Position numbers and translations under genes: made by a program
Assembly (NCBI GenBank): GCA_018261935.1
Contig: JAGTRP010000025.1
Span: forward strand, 1 to 46,092
Reading direction: 5' to 3'
Length of the DNA: 46,092 nucleotides
From: Rhodocyclaceae bacterium
GTDB lineage: Bacteria; Pseudomonadota; Gammaproteobacteria; Burkholderiales; Rhodocyclaceae
Part shown: piece by piece, positions 1 to 6,731 of the stretch
Layout of the letters: every line of letters begins with the position of its first letter
Position numbering within the stretch: position 1 is the stretch's first letter
The notes under the pieces: generated by a model
Told to the model about the DNA's origin: nothing
The model's database searches: none
What the model saw: only the letters and a program-made list of their open reading frames with translations

Positions 1-278
1 CGGATCAAGGTTTCCCTGGGATCGCTCAGCCCAATGGAGTACCGGGCAAGCCTTGGAATTACAACTTAAACCAGTCCAAGTTTTTCGCCGCACCCCCGGT
101 GGGTCAGTTTTAAGTGCAAATCAACAGCGGGCGTCTAGGAATCGCTAGGCGCACTCTCAGGAGTACCGGAACGTAGTCGCCGCATTTCGCAGCAGGACAA
201 GAAGACCCGTCTATTGATCTACCACCCTGTACCATCCAATCGCTTGTCGTATTGGGGGGTTTATTGGGGGGTAAAACA
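1..278. other. Non-coding left edge, possible end of an integrated element
   Basis: No convincing coding frame is visible on either strand. The stretch carries a short inverted repeat around the GGTGGGTCAG motif (about 99-118) and tandem ATTGGGGGGT repeats at 251-272. It lies on the 3' side of a tRNA-Ser gene, the usual side for integrase-mediated insertion. G-rich repeats of this kind are often seen between tRNA genes and tyrosine-integrase genes of genomic islands. That association is from memory and the integrase itself is not in the window, so mobile-element origin is only an inference. Confidence 0.3.
251..272 (+). repeat. Tandem direct repeat ATTGGGGGGT, period 12
   Basis: Two perfect copies of ATTGGGGGGT lie at 251-260 and 263-272, separated by TT. 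They sit just beyond the tRNA-Ser terminator and may be part of an attachment or integrase-control region of an island to the left. No function is shown by the sequence alone. Confidence 0.6.
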
Positions 279-304
279 AAAAAGCGCCCCGAAGGGCGCT
301 TTTT
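279..304 (-). terminator. Rho-independent terminator after tRNA-Ser
   Basis: A perfect 11-bp stem (279-289 with 294-304) closes a CGAA loop. On the minus strand it is followed by T-rich sequence, so it should end leftward transcripts from tRNA-Ser and possibly from the long operon upstream of it. The A/T ends of the stem make it potentially bidirectional. Confidence 0.85.
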
Positions 305-315
305 CTTTCGAATCC

Positions 316-406
316 TGGCGGAGAGGGCGGGATTCGAACCCGCGTTAGGGTATTACCCTAAACACGCTTTCCAGGCGTGCGACTTAAACCGCTCATCCAC
401 CTCTCC
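316..406 (-). tRNA. tRNA-Ser (anticodon GGA)
   Basis: The minus strand reads as a class II tRNA: acceptor GGAGAGG pairs with CCTCTCC, followed by discriminator G and an encoded CCA (316-318). The T-arm contains GGTTCGAATCC. A long variable arm (GGGTAATACCCTAACG region) is typical of serine tRNAs. The anticodon loop CTGGAAA gives anticodon GGA (370-372), reading UCC/UCU. A terminator follows at 279-304. Confidence 0.96.
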
Positions 407-442
407 GGGAAGGCGCGCATTGTAGCAGAACATTGCCAATGG

Positions 443-709
443 TCAAACGAAAGTTCGCATCCACGCCAATCCGATCCACAAAAAAAATAGCAGCATGAAA
501 GTCAATAGCGGAATCATGCGGCCGGAAACGAAGGATGGAGCCATGGCGCGCACCAGATGCCGCGGCGGCGCGGTGAGCAGGGAAAACAGGCGGTAGATCG
601 GGTTGCATCCTGACCGGGTTCCGGCCACCAGATGGAGAACGCCCTGCCCCAGGAGGCAGAGGCCGATCAGCTCGATCACGGCGCGCAGGGCGCCGAGCAC
701 GAAAAGCAT
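443..709 (-). CDS. Small membrane protein, last gene of the symporter operon
   Basis: This is an 88-residue protein of unrecognised family. It has a hydrophobic N-terminal segment (about 1-28) and a strong C-terminal membrane segment (about 66-86), joined by a basic loop rich in Arg, Pro and His. Two membrane passes are likely. It starts 11 nt after the DUF4212 stop codon, so it is probably the last cistron of the acetate-type symporter operon. A role accessory to the transporter is inferred only from position. It could instead be an independent small envelope protein. Base composition resembles its neighbours. Confidence 0.6.
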   Translation of the reverse strand: MLFVLGALRAVIELIGLCLLGQGVLHLVAGTRSGCNPIYRLFSLLTAPPRHLVRAMAPSFVSGRMIPLLTFMLLFFLWIGLAWMRTFV

Positions 710-720
710 CCCGCCGGCCC

Positions 721-969
721 TCAGTTGCCGTCCACCTTGAACTCCCCATCCAGGCGGTTCATGGCGCGGCAGTAATACCAGACGATGGCCACATAGACGA
801 ACAGGCTGCCCTGGGCTGCCATGTAGAACCCCAGGGGGAAGCCCAGCACGACGACACTGTTCAGGTCCCGGGCGAACCAGCTGACGACATAGGTCACCAG
901 CACCCAGACCACCAGAAGCATCAAGGTAAGGCGCCGGGTCCGGCGCCAGTATTCCTCACGGGCAGGCAT
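721..969 (-). CDS. DUF4212 small subunit of Na+/solute symporter
   Basis: This 82-residue protein has two membrane segments (about 15-35 and 42-66) and a short polar C-terminus ending in DGEFKVDGN. The pattern is that of DUF4212 proteins, which are encoded next to VC_2705-type sodium:solute symporters and are thought to be small partner subunits. The ATG at 967-969 is chosen because it gives the normal family length and lies 5 nt after the symporter stop codon. Longer in-frame extensions only read into the symporter gene. Here the small subunit follows the symporter in transcription order. Recognition is from length, topology and context. Confidence 0.85.
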   Translation of the reverse strand: MPAREEYWRRTRRLTLMLLVVWVLVTYVVSWFARDLNSVVVLGFPLGFYMAAQGSLFVYVAIVWYYCRAMNRLDGEFKVDGN

Positions 970-974
970 GGCTT

Positions 975-3011
975 TTATCTCCGCGGTCGTGCCGAACGGA
1001 TGCGCTCGACGAACTGTTGGATCTCGAGGGGCGGCGCGCTGGTCGCCAGGCTGACCAGGACGATGGTGGCAGCGCCCGCCACCACGCCGAAGACCCCGGC
1101 CGATGTGGATTGGATCCCGAACCAGGGTTCCATCTGCAGACCGCCGATGCCCAACCAGGGAATGCTGTCGAATTCGACACGCACCAGGTAGTAGAGGGTC
1201 AGGCACAGTCCGACCAGCATGCCGGCCACGGCCCCCTGCCGATTGGCCCGTTTCCAGAAGATGCCCAGCACCAGGGCCGGGAAAAAGGCTGACGCCGCAA
1301 TGGAAAACGCCCAGGCCACCATGGAGAGGATGGTCCCCGGCTTCTGGGCGGCCAGCATGGCGGCGAGGACAGCGGTGAGCAGTAAGACGGACTTGGAGAT
1401 GACCAGACGCAGCTGGGCCGAAGCCTGGGGCTGCATGATGCGATAGTAGACGTCGTGGGACAGGGAGCCGGCGATGGTCAGCAGCAGCCCGTCGGCGGTG
1501 GACAGGGCCGCCGCCAAGGCGCCGGCCGCCACCAGTCCGGAGATCACATAGGGCATGCCGGCGATTTCCGGCGTGGCGAGCACGATCACGTCCGGATTGA
1601 GGGTCAGCTCGGCGAGCTGCAATATGCCATCCCCGTTGATGTCCTCGATGGTGATGAGGCCGACCTTGCCCCAGGCTGCCACCCAGCCCGGCAGTTTGGC
1701 GATGGGAATCTCCGCCAGGTGGGTGAAAACCTCGTATTTGGCGAACACCGCGTAGGCCGGCGCCGTCACGTAGAGCAGCAGGATGAAGCAGAGGGACCAG
1801 AAAACCGAATCCCGGGCCTCCTTGACCGTCGGCGTGGTGTAGTACCGCATCAGGACATGGGGCAGCGCCGCCGTGCCGATGGTCAGGCAGAACACCAGAG
1901 TCAGGAAATTGACCTGCAACTGCCAGCGCTTGTCGGGGCTGTCGGCAGGGAAGGCCTCGGCGTGGTGGGTGGGAGGCGACGCCCGGGCGGCGGAGGCGAA
2001 CATGAGGGATTCCCAGCGGATCCGGGCCTGGTCCACGTCGTGGGGCAGATCCCGCCGCTGGCGCTCGACGGCGACGATATCCTTCATCTGGGCATCGCTC
2101 GCCTTGAGCTGGTTGATGCGCTCGGCGAGGACTTGGCGCTCCTCATTCAGGGAATGGGGCAGGCGGACGATTTTCTCGGCATACATCTCCGCCCGCACCT
2201 GGAACAGGTGGCGGGCTTCGACCTCCTGGGGCAAGTCGAAGAGCTTGTTCTCCAGGCGGGTCACCTCCTGCAGCACCTGCCCATAGACCAGCTGGGGCAC
2301 CGGCACCCCGGTCACCTTGTAGGACAGGATGGCCACCGGGGTGATGTAGGCGATGATGAGGATGACGTACTGGGCCACCTGGGTCCACGTCACCGCCCGC
2401 ATGCCCCCCAGGAAGGAGCACACCAGGATGCCCGCCAGGCCGACGAAGACGCCGATCTCGAACTGCAGGCTGACGAATCGGCTGGTGATGACGCCGACGC
2501 CGTAGATCTGGGCCACCACGTACACGAAGGACGCGAGGATCGCCGCCGCCACCCCCACCAGCCGGACGGTATTGCCGCCGTAGCGGGCGCCGAGGAAGTC
2601 CGGGATGGTGTATTCCCCGAAACGGCGCAGATAAGGGGCCAGCAGCAGGGCCACCAGGACGAAGCCTCCCGTCCACCCCAGCACGTAGGCGAGCCCCTGG
2701 TAGCCGGAAAGATACAGGGTGCCGGCCAACCCGATGAAGGAGGCGGCGCTCATCCAGTCGGCGCCGGTGGCCATGCCGTTGAACATGGCCGGGATGCGGC
2801 GGCCGGCGACGTAATATTCGGACACGTCCGAGGTCCGGCTCATGATGCCGATGAAGGCATACATGGCGATGGTGAAGAACAGGAAGGCGTAGCCGATCCA
2901 GCGGGCCGGCATCCCATGCTCCTCGAGCACGGCCAGGGCGATGACCAGGAGGACGAAGCCGGCCGTGTAGAGGCCGTAGTAGCGGTGCAGTCGGGTCATC
3001 CGGAAAGACAT
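975..3011 (-). CDS. Na+/solute symporter, SLC5 family, VC_2705 (ActP-like) type
   Basis: This 678-residue multi-pass membrane protein belongs to the sodium:solute symporter family, close to acetate permease ActP. Diagnostic segments include SEYYVAGRRIP (64-74), a GADWMSAASFIGLAG stretch (83-97) and AALSTADGLLL (501-511). Substrate is probably acetate or a related short-chain acid, inferred from the linked acs and CrbS-like kinase. It is longer than ActP (about 550 residues). A charged, partly coiled-coil insert spans roughly 244-362. A canonical EF-hand loop (D457, N459, D461, G462, E468) lies in a later extramembrane loop. It is encoded 6 nt after the exonuclease-like gene and 5 nt before the DUF4212 gene. 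Confidence 0.92.
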   Translation of the reverse strand: MSFRMTRLHRYYGLYTAGFVLLVIALAVLEEHGMPARWIGYAFLFFTIAMYAFIGIMSRTSDVSEYYVAGRRIPAMFNGMATGADWMSAASFIGLAGTLYLSGYQGLAYVLGWTGGFVLVALLLAPYLRRFGEYTIPDFLGARYGGNTVRLVGVAAAILASFVYVVAQIYGVGVITSRFVSLQFEIGVFVGLAGILVCSFLGGMRAVTWTQVAQYVILIIAYITPVAILSYKVTGVPVPQLVYGQVLQEVTRLENKLFDLPQEVEARHLFQVRAEMYAEKIVRLPHSLNEERQVLAERINQLKASDAQMKDIVAVERQRRDLPHDVDQARIRWESLMFASAARASPPTHHAEAFPADSPDKRWQLQVNFLTLVFCLTIGTAALPHVLMRYYTTPTVKEARDSVFWSLCFILLLYVTAPAYAVFAKYEVFTHLAEIPIAKLPGWVAAWGKVGLITIEDINGDGILQLAELTLNPDVIVLATPEIAGMPYVISGLVAAGALAAALSTADGLLLTIAGSLSHDVYYRIMQPQASAQLRLVISKSVLLLTAVLAAMLAAQKPGTILSMVAWAFSIAASAFFPALVLGIFWKRANRQGAVAGMLVGLCLTLYYLVRVEFDSIPWLGIGGLQMEPWFGIQSTSAGVFGVVAGAATIVLVSLATSAPPLEIQQFVERIRSARPRR

Positions 3012-3017
3012 GGTGCT

Positions 3018-3692
3018 TCAGCCGCCAGAACGCAGCCAGCGGCGGGCGCGACCGATGTCCATGAGCTTGCCCGGGGTGTCGGCGCCGCGCTGGACGGCCC
3101 GGGGCAATGCCACCTGCAGCAGGCGGGCGATGGCGAGGGAATCCGCCAGGGCATCGCAACGGCCCGGGATCTCGATGCCGAAGACCTCCAGCCAGGCATC
3201 CATGGGCACCACGCCGTCGATCTTCTCCTTGAAGAGGTCCGGCAGCAGCCAGGCCAGATCGATCCACTCGGGCTGGAAACGGAACCCCAGGCGCTCCTCG
3301 AACAGGCGCCCCAGGAAGGCGCCCACGAAGGGTGATTGATAGGTCACCAGGGGGCCGCGGCCGGCGAACAGCAGGAAAGCCGCCAATTGCCGATCCAGCC
3401 CATCCTTCCCGGCCGTCCCCGCCGCCGGGAGATCGAGGACGGAAACGTCGCCGGGCATCATGACGCCCCCCCGTCCCAGCCCCAGCCCGGCGATGCCGAG
3501 AACCGCGTCCCGCTCGCTGTCGAGGCCGGCGGTGGCCACATCGGTCACCACGTAGCGGGTGAGGAAATGGGGCTGATCGAGGTCGGGAGCGGCCAGCTGG
3601 CGCCAGCTTTCCACAGCTTCCCGCACGTCGTCGGCAAGATCGGCGCGGGGATTGTCGGAGCTGCCGAACAGGAGCTTCTTCAGTTTGCGCAT
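3018..3692 (-). CDS. Degenerate DEDDh 3'-5' exonuclease-fold protein
   Basis: This 224-residue protein resembles the DnaQ/PolC-type exonuclease fold but lacks most catalytic residues. In the Exo I motif the D-x-E is D51-V-A53, so the Glu is gone. In Exo II the Asp is replaced by G124 (SPFVGAFL). In Exo III the His is C179, although D184 remains (CDALAD). Metal-dependent hydrolysis therefore looks unlikely; a binding or scaffold role is more plausible. It sits between a CNB-CBS-nucleotidyltransferase gene (3 nt gap) and the symporter (6 nt gap), in one operon. The same operon encodes a second, intact exonuclease domain at 6731-8899. The fold assignment rests on motif spacing. Confidence 0.8.
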   Translation of the reverse strand: MRKLKKLLFGSSDNPRADLADDVREAVESWRQLAAPDLDQPHFLTRYVVTDVATAGLDSERDAVLGIAGLGLGRGGVMMPGDVSVLDLPAAGTAGKDGLDRQLAAFLLFAGRGPLVTYQSPFVGAFLGRLFEERLGFRFQPEWIDLAWLLPDLFKEKIDGVVPMDAWLEVFGIEIPGRCDALADSLAIARLLQVALPRAVQRGADTPGKLMDIGRARRWLRSGG

Positions 3693-3695
3693 GGC

Positions 3696-5651
3696 TTACC
3701 CCACCTGATAGTCGAGCTTCAACCGGGTCTGGAGCTTGCGGGCCTGGCGGAACGATTCCTTCAGGATGCGGCGGTCCAGCTCGTTGAGGTCATCCGGATT
3801 GATGAGGTTGTCGCCTTGGCGCCCGGGTTCGCCTTCGAGGTACTGGTGCCGCAGGCGCAGGAGCTGGATGAAGTCCATGGCCTCGACCACGGCGTTGATC
3901 TCCTCGGCCCGGATATTCAGGCGCTGGGAAGCGAAACGCAGGCGCTGCACCGAATTGGTGTTGTGCACCCCGGCGGCCAGGGCATAGATGCGGGCCACAT
4001 CGACAAAGATCCGGGAACCGTATTTCTTGAGGTCGATCCTGCCGGGATGCTCCGGGTCGAGGTCGGTGAGGAAATCCCGGAAGGTTCCCAGGGGCGGCGC
4101 CACGTCGAGGGCATTATGGGCCATGGCGCGCAGGAACATGGGCTGCCCCGTCGCCATGGAGAGCAGGTGGCGGCGCAGGCGGGCCGCCAGGTCCACCTTG
4201 CCGTAGAGGGGGCGGAAATCGAAGAAGATGGTGGCGTTGAGGAGGGCCTCCGGATTCGGCCGGCGGATCCAGTCGGCGAATTGTTCCTGCCACTCTTCCA
4301 GGGTCAGGCACCACTGGGGATTGCTCGCCATGATGTTGCCCTTGCAGAGCGGAAAGCCGCAGCGGTCCAGGTCCTGGTTCACGTCCTTGGCGAAGGCCAG
4401 CAGGCGCAGCTTGAGCATCTCCCGGTCCTGGAAGTCGTCGCACAGGAAGATGATCCCGTTGTCCTGGTCGGTGCTGAAGGTCTGCTCGTCGCGGCCTTCC
4501 GAACCGAAGGCCAGCCAGCACCAGTCGATGCCCTCCAGGTCATGGCGGCCTAGATTGAGCTCGACGATGCGCCGCGACAGGGCGTCGTTGAGGGCCGAGA
4601 TGAACTGGGTGAGCTGCTCGGACCCCAGCCCCTGGGCCAGCATGTTGAAAGCCAGCTGGCGGACGTCCGCGGCCGACTGCTGGAGCAACCCGATGTCCGG
4701 CGCCGTTTCGATGGCCTGGCGGATCTGCCGCACGCCGATGCGCTGGAGGGCGAAGAGGTCCCGCTCGGAGACCACGCCCGAGAGCTGCCCTTCGGCGGTG
4801 ACCACCAGCACATGGCGAATGCTATGGGTGGCCATGGCCAGCATGGCATCGTAGGCGGTGGCGTGCTCCTCCAGGGTGAAGGGGCGGGTGGACATGACCT
4901 CCGCAATGGGTTCCGACTGGGGCTTGTCCGCCAGGACCACCCGGTCGAGGAGGTCGGACTGGGTGAAGATACCCACCGGCTTCCGGTCCTCGCCCGCCAC
5001 CACCAGGGACCCGACCCGGGCCTTGGACATGGTCTCCAGTGCCGCCCGGATGGGAGTTTCCGGGCTCACCGTCACCGGCGAGCGGGCACCGATGCCGGAG
5101 AGGGGCGAATTGAGGGTCTGCTGCTCACTGGCCCGCTGGGCGAACTGGGTCTGCAACTGCTGCCGGGACTGGTTGAGGAGGCTGGCGATGTACTGGGTGC
5201 AGAAGAGGTTGAATTCCGGGCTCATGGTCATCAGCACCATGAAGTCATCGGCCGGCAGCTGGTAGCAGAAGGTATCCTCCAGGGCCGTGTAGCCATTGGT
5301 GGAAGCACGCTGGGCGGTGACCGCGCCGATGGGGAAGCTCTCCCCCGGCCCCAGGGTGAGGGCGTAGCGCTCGGTGACTGCCACTTCGCCGGCCTGCTTG
5401 GACAGGACCTTGCCCCGTTCGACAATGTAGAAATGGGTCACCGGCCCCGCTTCGGGATCGACGATCTCGGTGTCCTTGGGATAGAAGGCCACCTGGGCCC
5501 GCTCGGCCAGGAAGGCGAGCGCCTCGCTCTGCATGCGGTTGAAGGGCGCATGCTTGCGGAGAAACTCCACCGCCACCCGAGCGACGCGCCGCCGCCCTTC
5601 CTGGCGCAAACCGCTCTCTGCCTGCCGGATTCCTTCTTGTTCTATGGTCAC
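3696..5651 (-). CDS. CNB-CBS-DUF294 nucleotidyltransferase-like protein
   Basis: This is a 651-residue cytosolic protein. Its domains in order are a Crp-type cyclic-nucleotide-binding fold (about 35-145), a linker, a CBS pair (about 190-300), a DUF294 nucleotidyltransferase core with GSEGR (383-387) and D395-x-D397, and a DUF294 C-terminal helical domain to the end. This architecture is known from genes beside SLC5 acetate-type symporters (PA3233-like in Pseudomonas, from memory). The transferred nucleotide and the target are not established. The start is GTG at 5649-5651 with GAGGTG upstream. The gene follows a shorter DUF294 paralogue after 27 nt. The GSEGR...DxD residues needed for metal-dependent transfer are present. 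Confidence 0.88.
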   Translation of the reverse strand: MTIEQEGIRQAESGLRQEGRRRVARVAVEFLRKHAPFNRMQSEALAFLAERAQVAFYPKDTEIVDPEAGPVTHFYIVERGKVLSKQAGEVAVTERYALTLGPGESFPIGAVTAQRASTNGYTALEDTFCYQLPADDFMVLMTMSPEFNLFCTQYIASLLNQSRQQLQTQFAQRASEQQTLNSPLSGIGARSPVTVSPETPIRAALETMSKARVGSLVVAGEDRKPVGIFTQSDLLDRVVLADKPQSEPIAEVMSTRPFTLEEHATAYDAMLAMATHSIRHVLVVTAEGQLSGVVSERDLFALQRIGVRQIRQAIETAPDIGLLQQSAADVRQLAFNMLAQGLGSEQLTQFISALNDALSRRIVELNLGRHDLEGIDWCWLAFGSEGRDEQTFSTDQDNGIIFLCDDFQDREMLKLRLLAFAKDVNQDLDRCGFPLCKGNIMASNPQWCLTLEEWQEQFADWIRRPNPEALLNATIFFDFRPLYGKVDLAARLRRHLLSMATGQPMFLRAMAHNALDVAPPLGTFRDFLTDLDPEHPGRIDLKKYGSRIFVDVARIYALAAGVHNTNSVQRLRFASQRLNIRAEEINAVVEAMDFIQLLRLRHQYLEGEPGRQGDNLINPDDLNELDRRILKESFRQARKLQTRLKLDYQVG

Positions 5652-5678
5652 GATCGCACCTCGCGTTGGATGCCCCTT

Positions 5679-6731
5679 CTACAGGGCGTAGTTTAACTTG
5701 AGCCGTTGCTGGAGCCGCTTCGCCTGCCTCAGGCATTCCCGCAGGATGACCCGATCCAGTTCGTGCAGCCTCCCCGGATCGACCTGGTGGTCGACAAGCC
5801 CTCCCGCCGCCAGGGCCTCGGCCTGCCGATGGAGGCGCAGGCGCAGCAGGTGGGAAAAGGCGTCGATGGCCGCGGCCACCTCGTCGTCCTGCAGCCCGGC
5901 CGCCCTGCCGGCACCCGCCAGGCGCCCCGCCGTATCCACCGGCTCGATGCCATGGGCCAGGGCGAAAATGCGCGCCGCATCGACGAAGATGCGGGCTCCG
6001 GATTTCTTGAGATCCACTCCGCCCCCCTCCTCCCCGCCCACCACTTCGCCGAGAAAGCCCAAGGGCGGCTGGGACTGCAGTGCATTGGCAGCCATCAGAT
6101 GGAGGAAAGCGGGCGTGCTCCGGGTCAGTCCCAGGAGATACCTGCGCAGCGTCCTACCCAACTGCTCCTCACCCCAGAGGGTGCGGAAATCGAAAAAGAT
6201 GGTGGCGTGCATCAGGGCCATGGGTTCCGGCCGGCGCACCCATTCGCTGAATCGCCACCGCCATTCGTCCAGGGACAGGCACCACTTGGGGTTTCTCGCC
6301 ATGACGTCGCCGCCGCAGAAGGCAAAGCCGCAGCGATCGAGGCGCTCATTGACGGCAGCGGCAAAGGGCAGGAAGAGTTCCCGCAGAGCATCGGCCTCCC
6401 GCTGGTCGGCAGCGCTGAAGACGAGGCCGTTGTCCTGGTCGGTGATGAAGGTCTGCTCGAAGCGCCCCTCGGACCCCAGGGCCAGCCAGCACCAGGGGAC
6501 CGATGGCAGGCGATGCTCGGCGGCGGTCAGCTGGATGACGCGCTTCACTACCTGGTCGTTGAGTTCGGACAGGGTGCGCGCCAGCCAGGCGCCGCTCGTC
6601 TCCCCGCCCACCAGTCCGGCGCAGAACCGGCGGCCCGCCGCTGCGACCTCGGCCAGCCCGTCCACGCCGCCGGTCCGGCCGGCCTGGGCGGCCAGGGCCA
6701 ATAGCTCGCGGCAGTGGATTTCGGCCTGCAT
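5679..6731 (-). CDS. Stand-alone DUF294 nucleotidyltransferase-like protein
   Basis: This 350-residue paralogue of the downstream neighbour lacks both the CNB and CBS domains. It begins with a short helical region, then carries the same core motif WCWLALGSEGRFEQTF with GSEGR at 86-90 and D98-x-D100, and the DUF294 C-terminal domain. Active-site residues look intact. The ATG overlaps the stop codon of the upstream sensor-exonuclease gene by one base (TGATG), suggesting translational coupling. Tandem full-length and minimal DUF294 genes in one operon suggest either duplication with loss of the sensory domains or a heteromeric enzyme. The biochemical reaction is unknown. Confidence 0.85.
   Translation of the reverse strand: MQAEIHCRELLALAAQAGRTGGVDGLAEVAAAGRRFCAGLVGGETSGAWLARTLSELNDQVVKRVIQLTAAEHRLPSVPWCWLALGSEGRFEQTFITDQDNGLVFSAADQREADALRELFLPFAAAVNERLDRCGFAFCGGDVMARNPKWCLSLDEWRWRFSEWVRRPEPMALMHATIFFDFRTLWGEEQLGRTLRRYLLGLTRSTPAFLHLMAANALQSQPPLGFLGEVVGGEEGGGVDLKKSGARIFVDAARIFALAHGIEPVDTAGRLAGAGRAAGLQDDEVAAAIDAFSHLLRLRLHRQAEALAAGGLVDHQVDPGRLHELDRVILRECLRQAKRLQQRLKLNYAL

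Noticed and set aside
393-749. 118-codon minus-strand frame over the first small membrane protein
   Set aside because: It is an Arg/Pro/Ala-rich frame overlapping the hydrophobic 88-residue protein, which has clear membrane segments and good operon spacing.
1455-3335. Long open frame on the plus strand (626 codons)
   Set aside because: It is antisense to the symporter gene, has no family features, is rich in Gly/Gln/His from reverse-read GC-rich codons, and conflicts with a clear symporter.
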